The position numbers and the translations under genes are program-made. Source: Priapulus caudatus (taxonomy: Eukaryota; Priapulida; Priapulimorpha; Priapulimorphida; Priapulidae). From it: a DNA stretch of 25,597 nt. The notes under the pieces were generated by a model, which was not told the origin of the DNA, did no database searches, and saw only the letters and a list, made by a program, of their open reading frames with translations. Of the stretch, positions 18,249 through 25,597 are shown piece after piece. The DNA lies in the NCBI RefSeq assembly GCF_000485595.1, contig NW_014577682.1, forward strand, positions 111,675 through 137,271, written 5' to 3'. How positions within the stretch are numbered: the stretch's first letter is position 1; each line of letters starts with the position of its first letter.

Positions 18249-21200
18249 GTATTATGTAAACGTAAATATGTGTATGCTATACTGCCTGTCTACTGAACAA
18301 TAACGACCAGGCCTTACTTATTTGTGTGAGATTATAACGTAATATGCAAATTTTGGGGTCTGGGGGGAATATACATAAACATAGAATACTAGTTATTCAA
18401 TGAGAAATGTATTGTGAGAACCAAAATGGAGCAATATCATTGACAACTCGGAAGAATGTTGAGGTGTCACGTGTTCGAAAGTGTGATTGGTGAAAACAGG
18501 ATTTGGGCTCACACGTCATGGTATGCAGCTAACCCCTATGACTCTGTCAACAGCAAGTGCTTCACAGTCTGGTTGGCGCTCACCCAACATTGCAGTCACT
18601 CAGTCGGTGGTGTGGCATCTCGCAGATGTTGCGTTCAGGACAGCAGCTTGGGGAGACTAGTGTCCACATGTAGATGATAAAGCAGAGCCAGCTGGATGCC
18701 ATGCGAACCCACACCGTCGACCAGTCGCGCCCAAACGTGTATATGTTTGCCTTGTGGGGACTAAAGTCCAGTATGTACATGAATAAATTTACTAGGGTAA
18801 TTTATCACAGGAGTATGAAACATACAGTCCATTTCTGATCCTCTTAAACGTAACACCTTTAAACTATAATAAAACAACAGCGTTGGACACACTTCCTAAA
18901 GCATTTACACAAAATAAACAAGTGGACATGTCTATGAAATCACCTGGGTTACTGCAGTTTTGAACTTAAATGCATATCAGCGGATTGCATTTACCTGAAC
19001 CAATTTGTAAGCTGCATCATCAAGTAAAGTGCAGCCAGTGCATAGACAAAATGAAACCATGAGTAGCTGTAGGTGGTTCCTAGAATCTCATTCCTAGTAA
19101 CCTTCTGGCCTCCTCTTTCCCCACTGACAGCAAGATCTGTATGCATAAAGGGAACAGTAATGCATTTCTGGTCTTCTGGATAACAGTATATATTAGTTCA
19201 GTCTCATTAAATAGGAGACATACTTTGCATTAATGCCGTAGCTAACAGGGGTGCAATAGGGCACTTACCCATGCCTTAACCCCAACCCATGCAAAATAAA
19301 TTGCTACGCCCCTGAGCACGTTTGTTGTTTATACCACTAGGAGCATTGAATTTAAAGAAAAAATATGAAATTATTCTTGTTTTGATTTAGCAAAGATAAA
19401 AAGTAATTTTGAAACATGATGAGATATGATACTTACATCTAGGTCAGAGCATAAGTGTGAATACATACCATCAGCCGAACTGGACACACAGCAGCAGTTC
19501 GAATTCTCCTCTGGGGATGCATTTACGGTGATCCCAAGCCGGTGTGATTGACTTGCTGTTCTAATGCTGAAATAACACCCACACTCACGCTCTGTTAAAT
19601 GCTAGATTTATTATGCACACCCTATGGACATCACCGGGAATACATAATAACAGGGGTGAAATAAAACAAAGTTATTTTTATTCGTTTTTATTCACTCCTG
19701 ATAATAAAAAAATGTTTATTATGATTTTGTGATACCAGCGAAATGACAGGGCAATGATCAGATGGATCTGCAATGTCACAATCGAGGATTTGGCCCCTTC
19801 AAACGAGCTGCTGGGCAGACTGGGTATCTTGGACCTTGATGTCTTATTACGTGAGAGAAGACTCCGCTGGTATGGCCATGTTCAGCGCTCCACCGGTGCC
19901 ATCAAGACAGTAGGTGAAGTTCAAGTTGTTGGTGTAAGGAGACGTGGGAGGCCGAAGATGTCTTGGAAGGAGGTTGTGAAGAAGGATAGGGAACAGTGGA
20001 ATCTCTCCGCTGTAGACCCCTTGGATCGTGTCACATGGAGAACAAGCGTGAGAGCTGCCAAAACTGGACTGAGCCAGATTCCTGGAGTGGGTTTCCACTG
20101 ATGTGGATTTAAACCCTTGAGTCCAGTATAAAATAAAGAAACCGAAAACAACAACACAACGTCAACAATCTGTTAAATCCCACGTGTACCTACAGAGAGC
20201 AAGCTTACCTTTGGTATATTGACATGGCCAGCATAATCATGATACCGATGTAAGCAATACCGGTCTTGTCCAGCCAGGTGCTTTCTGGTGGTCCACAAGT
20301 GCTGTCCAGATTGTAGATGTCGTTGTCAAAGTTCAGATCCAATCCATGCTGGTATGCCACTAATGGATCGTCCACCAGACGCATCAGCGCTGAAAGTTCA
20401 AGAACATTAACTAATCTTGATGCGTCCTTCTTGAAACAAACTTGGATTCTTCACATCCCATAAGCATCCACTAGAAAATGGTGCCGCACGTGAAGCCTGA
20501 ATATACACAAAACTTGAAAAGGACACTGGGTGAACTAATTCTTTAAATCGTGCGTTCCATGCACCACATTACTTACGCTGAAAGGGTCGTTGTCGTATCA
20601 GGTACTACATATATATGTACCCGAGGTGCATATATGTATACACAAAGTGTACCGGACTTGTACTACAGAAGTGTACCCTAACCCTAACCCTAACCCTAAA
20701 CATACCTCATATAAAAATATAAACATAATACTAAACAACCTAAAACTACCTCGGGTACATATATGTAGTACCTGATACGACAACAACCCTTCGTGCATTA
20801 CTTACCTACTCGTTTTTCCTCGCTTGGAGGAAGTGGCTCACTTGATAGTGCTGCCCAAGTCAAGTACATAATATATGCTGAGATGAGGGCCCCTTGTAGC
20901 AGGCCTGATCGTGGGTCACCTGTACCTGTGGAGAGCACCAGAGCATAATTGTCATTCGCTATCAACCAACCATGCTTACAATGGGGGCAATACAAGGACA
21001 GAGAATAAAGCTACCTTAGATCTTATAATATTGAGTGGAAACGATATAAAGAACAAGACCCCTAGTTTTATTCTTTATATATCACCTGCACTCAATATTA
21101 AAACTATATGAATGTGAGATTCAATCAGTTTTACTACAAATGTGTATATTTTCTAGATGCTTTACGAATGTTAGGCAGAGTCTTGGATTAGGCTACATGT

Positions 21201-24200
21201 CTGAGAAACTGACATTGCACAGGGTAATAGTACAAATGTATGTTTGTGCTTACTCTTTGCCACACAGGGTAGAACAGATGCAAGAGATAGCACGAAGCAC
21301 AGGCCTGAGTTGATGCAGATAAACAGTTTGTTGATAAAGCAACCCTTTAGATTGGTGTAGAACGAAAACAAGAGCACCACGGAAATCACACAGATTCCGT
21401 ACAGCACCAATGCCATCACAACAATCACTGAAAACAGACAGAAATTTCATTAAAGATACACGTACGGAGCAATGAGATATGCGCTTTATCTAATCGAAGT
21501 TGCACATGAAAATGACCCCAGAAAAATATTCGCATAACATGGTTCCATTTAAACTTAACAGCTAACAAATTTATCACACGGCATATAATGGTCACTCAAA
21601 ATATATATACTTGCTCTAACAATACATTTAATTTTATCGCCTTTTCGAAATATTTACTTCTAAAGATACGCACATGAAAACCAACAACATCGTGAGCCAC
21701 CATGCTGCATTTTTCTCACACTGCAATAGACAAAAAGATTAAATAATCAATCACAATACACTACATTATTGTGAGGTGTATAGTGCTATATCAACTGCAG
21801 TAAAACCCACATCAGCATCTACCTAACTTAACTCATAGGCCTCTGACTGTAACCAAAAAAATATTAAGAACAAGGTTATAATTTTAATGAGCTTTTATGT
21901 GACTTTGATTGCTAGTGTCGATAGGGTTTTCATTCAAACATGCATGCAGTGACTCACATTCTGTCATTGAGGGAATGTGCAAAGTCAACCAGCAGCACCA
22001 TCTGTATGGCTATGAAGATAACAGCACCTACAACTCCAACCCACATCCACACTGCAATAGAACCAAGGTAAAAATGCTATAACTGCAAAAACAAGCTAAA
22101 ACCAATGAAAATACTCACAAATTCAGATCTAACTGACATTTAGTTAAATTACTTCTATGCATACACATTCAGGGTCGTAGCTATTGAGGAGTGGGGCAAG
22201 GGGCACTAGCCCACCTCAGGCCGATGTAGATATTATTACATGGCTAATAGAGAACTGCTCACGATCAACTGTTAAGAACGTAAACTGCACATGGCTTTGC
22301 CCCTACTCAAAAACCAGACAAAATAAAATAGTTACACCCCTGACATTGCATAATGTGGAGCTAAAGCCTCTCAATTTTTTATTATAGCATACATATACTT
22401 GACATCAAAACCCTATTAACCTGATTAAGTATTATCAGCCCTTGTTGACATAAGCTTTAACTCACCTTGTATGATTATTTCTGCATAGGGGCTAGGAACG
22501 ATAAAGATTCCAGCTACTAACACGCACAAAAGTATGTACTTTATCAACCATAACCTGCAAGGAAGCACGGCAGATCGGAATTAATTGAAAGTTATTAAAA
22601 TGGCACCAACCATAATTACTGATATAGAACACAACGTGTGTGTTAATTGATATGCCCTTTTTACACTCTAATGATAAAAATAAAAACTATGTAATCGACT
22701 TCACTTTACTAATGTAAATTTTTTATTTCAATTGAGGAAGACTACTGCCATTACATAGTTACAGAAAGTACACCTACTGAGTAGGATGTTATTCCACAGT
22801 ATATATACCCAGAAACTGTATTCTGTGACTATATATATATAAATAAAGAAAGAAAGAAAGAAATATATATATATAGTCAGCACCGCTAAGCGACCTAACT
22901 CATGAGCAATCCCGAAATACAACATTTACTCTAGAATTAAAGCAAGCATAGCTGCACTGGTGTACAGTTTCAAGTGCAAACAATACAGTCTGCAGTTGAG
23001 AGCAGAAGGGAAAGCATACATGTGTGTTTACACACATAAACCCATGGGAACCAGAGAGGAATAACATGATGTATTCTTAGCAAGCATCCCAGCTGCATCG
23101 TTTATTGCTATATAATTGCACTCATGCACTTGAGCCACAGATATTTTGCCAGTCTATGAGAACTACCAGAATTAGACAACCATTACCCATTGTGTACGTT
23201 GGCTCTCCAACTTCTACTGGTGGTTACACCAAGTGTGAACAGGAAGAGCAGAATGAAGTAGACAACAATCGCAAAGCAAACCCTGTAGACTGCCATATAG
23301 CCTATCAACCGGGTGCAGTTTGGGCCTGCTCGAAGGGCCAGGCAAACGGAGTTAAAAAATGACAGCTAGAAAGAAAAAAAATTCACATCATAACAACATT
23401 TAGTTAGACTTGATTGAGATATATTGTCACGTGTTGTCGAAAATGTCCATAAACATCACAAATCATACAACTTTACACGTGAGGAGTAAATGGAACTGCG
23501 TTTATGTCATTGAACCGCTTATGTTATATCTTGTCATCATGTCATTGAACAGATTACCCTGCTTACATTATCCTGCAGCCACTTCTGTGCATGGTCAGTG
23601 ATCATCAAGCAGGCAATAGCACCACAGAGGACAAACTGCAAGGTGTACATAACCCTTGTGCTGGTTGACTCCCGAACTGCTGGACACCCTTTGCAACATA
23701 ATGAGGCTGCCATACTTCCACAGCAACATGATATCTGCAGCGTAAAATAGGATATTGTGACAAATAAAACATTAGAGCCACTTACTTACATGCAAGTTAC
23801 TTGAGCTTGATTAGTTAATCTGTCCAAATGAAAGCACATACACTGTGCCCCAGCCAGGTCAATTCAATTTTACAACCTCAGATTTTAATGATGGGCTCCA
23901 GATTGTGTTACGAATTCAAGTTATGTTAGGGTTATGGATGAGGTTAGGTTAAGTTAGTGCTAGGGTAAGGGTGATGATGATCAATTGGTGATGATAGGGT
24001 TAAGCCACCACAAACACGGCACACCAACAGTGACAAAAACTACTCAGATAAGTGTTTCATCTCACCGGGGACCACAACCCCTTGGGTGCAGCGATTGGAT
24101 TTTTAGTTATATATGCACTAAACCAATAACTTTCTTTTAAAGTTCTTGTGGACAGTCAGACTGTTCACTCTGCTAGTTGCACACACAAATACTTGCATGC

Positions 24201-25038
24201 AAATACTATGCAGCTCCAGTGCAGTAGGGCAGGAATTATGCAGGTGGAGGGTATAGTGCCTAGTGGGCTCTAAATATATCAGTAACATATATATATTGAC
24301 ATGACATAAGAATCCCTAACACAAAATAAAACTCCACATATATGTGATTCCTCCTGTTTGGGCAAGGGATCGAGTTAACAGCTTGGTACAGTCTGGATAT
24401 ATGAGGAACGTCAAGGTTACAGGCGTTATTAGCATTCCAGTTATACTCCAGTCAGGAGTGTACACGCAAGTTTGAAACCAGTCTTGTCCCCAAACCGATA
24501 TTTATTATTTTAATTGTACAATGATATGTACTTTTAGCAGTTAATTGGTGCCTAAAATGCAAGAAATTACGATATGTCATGCCATTTCTATGGAATAAAT
24601 CCTAGGTAACACGTACATGCCTGCACGCTTATTCTTTTCAAATGATGTGACATATTATTACATATAGTGGTCGTAATGCATGCTATGACGACAAATGACA
24701 AAGATAGATGAGGCCCTATAAGTATAACTATAAGTATAACTTAATATAATGAGTCCTAGGCAAAATACTGCCTGGCGAGAAACACTCAACCACCCAGAAG
24801 TAACTTACGATTTATTGTAGGAAACAGTTGCACAACATAACCCATTATATTGCTGCTATGAGTATGGACATGCATCACTTACCGACGTCAACTATCATAG
24901 TCTATACACTAACACTAACAGCCGTAATTTTAAATTTTATTCAACACTCAGTTACTTTTCATTGATGATTTTAGTATTTTTACATCGTCAAGATCAACTA
25001 CAACTACGAATTACCTGAGCTCTGCAGCACTTTCCCAT
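16870..25038 (-). CDS. Serine incorporator (SERINC5-like), 12 core exons plus 3 exons for a lysine-rich C-terminal tail
   Basis: The gene encodes a TDE1/SERINC family multi-pass membrane protein. Transcription order of exons (high to low): 25038-25015, 23734-23567, 23365-23187, 22554-22466, 22051-21958, 21720-21674, 21427-21254, 20925-20806, 20389-20209, 19566-19469, 19136-18995, 18760-18584, 17775-17558, 17300-17136, 17027-16870. All borders are AG/GT and every phase agrees, giving 2034 nt (677 aa). If the last core exon is not spliced on, TGA at 18582-18580 ends a 498-aa form, close to the family size of about 420-475. Landmarks: CCCGSM and CCKGCP near the N-terminus, [73 protein letters not shown]. 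It resembles SERINC5 most at the Cys-rich N-terminus and the C-terminal CCP. In this family both ends are thought to be cytosolic. Confidence 0.93.
17136..17300 (-). CDS. SERINC exon 14 (lysine-rich tail)
   Basis: The acceptor is ttctcacag and the donor is AAAG|gtaaca; 165 nt, phase 1 to 1. It begins [19 protein letters not shown] and continues as [19 protein letters not shown] then NAKSPK. The Lys-Ser-Pro repeats resemble proline-directed phosphorylation sites by pattern only. Confidence 0.72.
17558..17775 (-). CDS. SERINC exon 13 (start of the lysine-rich tail)
   Basis: The acceptor is cattttag and the donor is ACGG|gtgaga; 218 nt, phase 2 to 1, matching exon 12. After a split Gly it reads [32 protein letters not shown] and [19 protein letters not shown]. 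It is very rich in Lys, Arg, Ser and Asp with no membrane segment. I recognise no domain. It could instead be part of a separate gene, but no other 5' exon on this strand is visible between 17775 and 18580. Confidence 0.72.
17837..18209. mobile_element. Foldback element in the intron between SERINC exons 12 and 13
   Basis: Arms at about 17837-17953 and 18078-18209 are inverted copies over roughly 115-130 bp with a few substitutions and small indels (for example gagcatataaagaagg against ctttctttatatgctc). The loop is about 125 bp. It lies in the intron that separates the short-form stop from the tail exons. Each arm carries an aataaa-like string, so transcripts could form a long stem. Confidence 0.88.
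18217..18244. repeat. (TA)n microsatellite
   Basis: About 14 ta units lie directly beside the right arm of the foldback element. Confidence 0.9.
18580..18760 (-). CDS. SERINC exon 12, with its own stop codon just past a splice donor
   Basis: The acceptor is gactttag. The exon encodes [33 protein letters not shown] and then 16 residues to CNVG. TGA lies at 18582-18580. A good donor GG|gtgagc ends the exon at 18584, one base before the final Gly codon is complete. Splicing there and termination at TGA therefore both keep the last Gly. The short form ends close to where human SERINCs end. Confidence 0.93.
18995..19136 (-). CDS. SERINC exon 11
   Basis: The acceptor is catacag and the donor is TTCAG|gtaaat; 142 nt, phase 1 to 2. 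It ends the loop and encodes the ninth helix: [20 protein letters not shown] and MQLTNWF. The signature YSYFHF..F.ASLY.MM..TNW is preserved. Confidence 0.96.
19233..19318. mobile_element. Short nonautonomous element, copy 1 (SERINC intron 10)
   Basis: It runs from gccgtagctaacaggggtgcaa to ttgctacgcccctgagc. The outline (gtagct..ggggtgca.agggcac...aaaataa..gctacgcccctga) is shared with the copy at 22170-22344, with inverted ends gtagc and gctac. Confidence 0.6.
19469..19566 (-). CDS. SERINC exon 10
   Basis: The acceptor is ttatttcag and the donor is GATG|gtatgt; 98 nt, phase 2 to 1. [15 protein letters not shown] follows the helix, as YSSIRTS does in SERINC1, and then a cytosolic-loop segment [18 protein letters not shown]. 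The triple Cys is similar to RCC.CF in SERINC5. Confidence 0.88.
19735..20150 (+). mobile_element. 5'-truncated non-LTR retrotransposon, C-terminal ORF end and 3' tail
   Basis: The insertion lies in SERINC intron 9, antisense to the gene. The open frame (19754-20101 and a little upstream) encodes [45 protein letters not shown] and VTWRTSVR. These are the C-terminal motifs of LINE reverse transcriptases (RW.C.V, LRWYGHV, GRPKK.W, D...WR). TGA is followed by a short 3' UTR with aataaag and an A/C-rich tail. No stop interrupts about 120 codons, so this copy is much younger than the one at 639-1077. No RT catalytic region is present. Confidence 0.85.
20209..20389 (-). CDS. SERINC exon 9
   Basis: The acceptor is actttcag and the donor is AAAG|gtaagc; 181 nt, phase 1 to 2. 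It encodes the loop between the seventh and eighth helices ([20 protein letters not shown]) and then the eighth helix ([15 protein letters not shown]). The loop has no N-glycosylation sequon, unlike the NVT of human SERINC5. Confidence 0.9.
20582..20793. mobile_element. Inverted-repeat element enclosing a telomere-type repeat (SERINC intron 8)
   Basis: Arms at 20582-20627 and 20750-20793 are inverted copies of about 44 bp (aagggtcgttgtcgtatcag followed by gtactacatatatatgtacc and cgagg). Inside are gtgtacc blocks and a ccctaa array at 20676-20699. The right end stops 13 bp short of the donor of SERINC exon 8. No coding capacity was seen. Confidence 0.82.
20676..20699 (-). repeat. Interstitial telomere repeat, four units
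   Basis: Four ccctaa units (TTAGGG on the minus strand) lie inside the inverted-repeat element. The motif and orientation are the same as at 3353-3409. Confidence 0.9.
20806..20925 (-). CDS. SERINC exon 8
   Basis: The acceptor is ctccacag and the donor is GTAG|gtaagt; 120 nt, phase 1 to 1. It encodes [20 protein letters not shown], then [24 protein letters not shown]...Y.MYLTWSA is the signature of the family. Confidence 0.96.
21254..21427 (-). CDS. SERINC exon 7
   Basis: The acceptor is gttttcag and the donor is AAGA|gtaagc; 174 nt, phase 1 to 1. It encodes two membrane helices: [20 protein letters not shown] then [20 protein letters not shown] and [15 protein letters not shown]. The pattern YT..x..C..NK....N..LC matches human SERINC5 (YTQKDSCMENK). 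Confidence 0.94.
21674..21720 (-). CDS. SERINC exon 6 (47 nt)
   Basis: The acceptor is attgcag and the donor is TCAT|gtgcgt; phase 2 to 1. It reads [16 protein letters not shown], matching the WVEKMEEGNSRCWYA stretch of SERINC1. A second frame of the same bases looks hydrophobic but breaks the phase on both sides and lacks the SRCW motif, so I rejected it. Confidence 0.87.
21958..22051 (-). CDS. SERINC exon 5
   Basis: The acceptor is attgcag and the donor is AAT|gtgagt; 94 nt, phase 1 to 2. It encodes [20 protein letters not shown] and [11 protein letters not shown]. The motif QLVLLIDFAHSWN is one of the best conserved in the family. Confidence 0.94.
22170..22344. mobile_element. Short nonautonomous element, copy 2 (SERINC intron 4)
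   Basis: It begins tcagggtcgtagctattgag and ends aatagttacacccctgaca. The ends are imperfect inverted repeats. Inner blocks gtggggcaaggggcactagc and aaaataaaatag match the outline of the copy at 19233-19318. Confidence 0.62.
22466..22554 (-). CDS. SERINC exon 4
   Basis: The acceptor is ccttgcag and the donor is CAAG|gtgagt; 89 nt, phase 2 to 1. It encodes [20 protein letters not shown] followed by SPYAEIIIQ, the membrane helix that starts HNGFWFFK in other SERINCs and ends in a FIP-type motif. Confidence 0.9.
22826..22877. repeat. AT palindrome with (GAAA)n core
   Basis: gactatatatatata and its inverse tatatatatatagtc flank about four aaag units in SERINC intron 3. It probably forms a hairpin. 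Confidence 0.78.
23187..23365 (-). CDS. SERINC exon 3
   Basis: The acceptor is tttctag and the donor is GG|gtaatg; 179 nt, phase 0 to 2. It contains [19 protein letters not shown], a hydrophobic helix, and WRANVHNG. The family motif is GYxAVYRxCFG followed by HNGFW. An N-C-T sequon lies in the first non-membrane loop. Confidence 0.94.
23567..23734 (-). CDS. SERINC exon 2 (Cys-rich start and first membrane helix)
   Basis: The acceptor is cgctgcag and the donor is AAT|gtaagc; 168 nt, phase 0 to 0. It reads [20 protein letters not shown], then [20 protein letters not shown] and a short hydrophilic stretch ending KWLQDN. The [11 protein letters not shown] segment matches the family motif preceding helix 1. 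Confidence 0.93.
23933..24004 (+). repeat. Degenerate TTAGGG-like stretch in SERINC intron 1
   Basis: Worn units (gttagggtta, gaggttaggttaag, ctagggtaaggg, tagggttaag) occur over about 70 bp. If telomere-derived, it is in the opposite orientation to the other two blocks and much older. Confidence 0.4.
24005..25014. other. Rest of SERINC intron 1, nothing recognised
   Basis: AT-rich sequence with a small direct repeat (ataagtataac twice, near 24720-24740). No exon with family similarity was found here. Confidence 0.5.
25015..25038 (-). CDS. SERINC exon 1 (start codon)
   Basis: The exon encodes MGKCCRAQ, then donor CAG|gtaatt, in phase 0. It fits directly to exon 2 (ISCCCGSM), giving the Cys-rich N-terminus typical of SERINC proteins. 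ATG is at 25038-25036, preceded by AAA. An in-frame stop lies just upstream, so this is the first Met of the frame. Confidence 0.82.
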
Positions 25039-25555
25039 TTTAACTAACCAACTCACATATACTACAACTGTATATGTACAAAAACAACATTAAACCGCTA
25101 CCAAAATTCATAAAATGACAAACAAAGCATGCTTTGTCAACTGTTCTCCTTTCACATTGTTGACAAATCGGACGAATCGATGACAGAACAGCTGTGACCC
25201 GGACATCCGACTTCGTCAGGAACAGGAAGTTCAGCATGTCATAAAGAAAAGAGCATTCTATGAAAACATTTTGCGGCTTTTCGACGTTCGTTCTCGGCGA
25301 ATTTTTCATTTATGCTATAAATATGTTACACGAACTTCTACTTGCCTTGCATGGTTATCCTGGAAGTATTTTTAATGTTCAGGAACATGGCAATCTAGAG
25401 AATCCATGTACATCTTTGAGCTCAATGCAGGTTAGCTCAACGTACAATGCAACTTGATAACTGTTTGTTTTGTGTTTACCGCGACAGACATCTATCTCTT
25501 TTATGTTTGCTTTATTTTAATTTACTTTAATCGCAGTAGTATGTAGAACATGCGG
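25039..25555. other. 5' flank of the SERINC gene (5' UTR and promoter expected)
   Basis: The region lies upstream of the start codon on the minus strand. An open frame at 25040-25309 on that strand ends just before the SERINC ATG and has no family similarity. I see no clear core promoter motif that I would defend. Confidence 0.45.
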
Positions 25556-25562
25556 TGTGTGT

Positions 25563-25597
<35 letters not shown>
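25556..25597. repeat. (GT)n microsatellite at the window end
   Basis: A gtgtgt run with one acgt interruption, cut by the window edge. Confidence 0.95.

Noticed and set aside
21658-21720. Alternative hydrophobic reading of SERINC exon 6 ([11 protein letters not shown])
   Set aside because: It breaks the phase with exons 5 and 7. The phase-correct reading gives [13 protein letters not shown], which matches SERINC1.
25040-25309. 89-codon open frame just upstream of the SERINC start
   Set aside because: No family similarity. It ends directly before the ATG and probably reflects chance in the 5' UTR.
1-25597. CRISPR arrays, operons, bacterial promoters, tRNA or rRNA genes
   Set aside because: The DNA is clearly eukaryotic with spliced genes. 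Tandem arrays lack the repeat-spacer structure, and no tRNA or rRNA fold was seen by eye.

Overview
The window is nuclear DNA of an intron-rich animal, most likely a non-arthropod invertebrate. The evidence is GT..AG introns of 0.2-2.6 kb, two split genes whose proteins match animal families, CCCTAA/TTAGGG interstitial telomere blocks (the arthropod type would be TTAGG, the nematode type TTAGGC), non-LTR retrotransposon remnants, hAT-like and foldback elements, and abundant microsatellites. I cannot name the species. Only two protein genes are supported, and they converge tail to tail.

Layout. 1-4791: repeats and the presumed large first intron or 5' flank of gene 1. It holds a foldback element, a dead LINE fragment, an AT-rich/minisatellite/telomere-repeat cluster and a hAT-like fragment. 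4792-11398 (+): an endophilin-A gene (N-BAR plus SH3), 7 coding exon positions in unbroken phase, with the N-terminal exon(s) not found. The fourth position exists in two versions (6761-6827 and 7296-7362), both 67 nt. Because 67 is not a multiple of three, only one can be used per mRNA. 11399-16869: the 3' side of both genes, with a GGC-rich repeat, a 310-bp purine tract, a triplet array, a foldback element and an exact tandem duplication, but no recognisable gene. 16870-25038 (-): a SERINC5-like serine incorporator gene. Twelve exons encode the usual multi-pass protein ending at an in-frame TGA (about 498 aa). Three further exons join on in perfect phase and would replace that stop with a lysine-rich tail of about 180 residues (about 677 aa). 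25039-25597: the 5' flank of SERINC, ending in a GT microsatellite.

Function. Endophilin senses and bends membrane and recruits dynamin/synaptojanin-type partners during endocytosis. SERINC proteins are multi-pass membrane proteins of the secretory pathway and plasma membrane, linked to lipid handling and, for SERINC5, to restriction of enveloped virus infectivity. Both act in membrane biology, but the sequence shows no regulatory link between them.

Most worth checking: (1) the mutually exclusive BAR-domain exons; (2) the phase-perfect lysine-rich tail of SERINC, with a foldback element sitting in the intron that decides between the two C-termini; (3) a telomere-repeat block enclosed by long inverted repeats in a SERINC intron; (4) DPW and PPSY motifs in the endophilin linker. 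All exon models were made by eye from splice sites, phase and family similarity. No transcript data were available.
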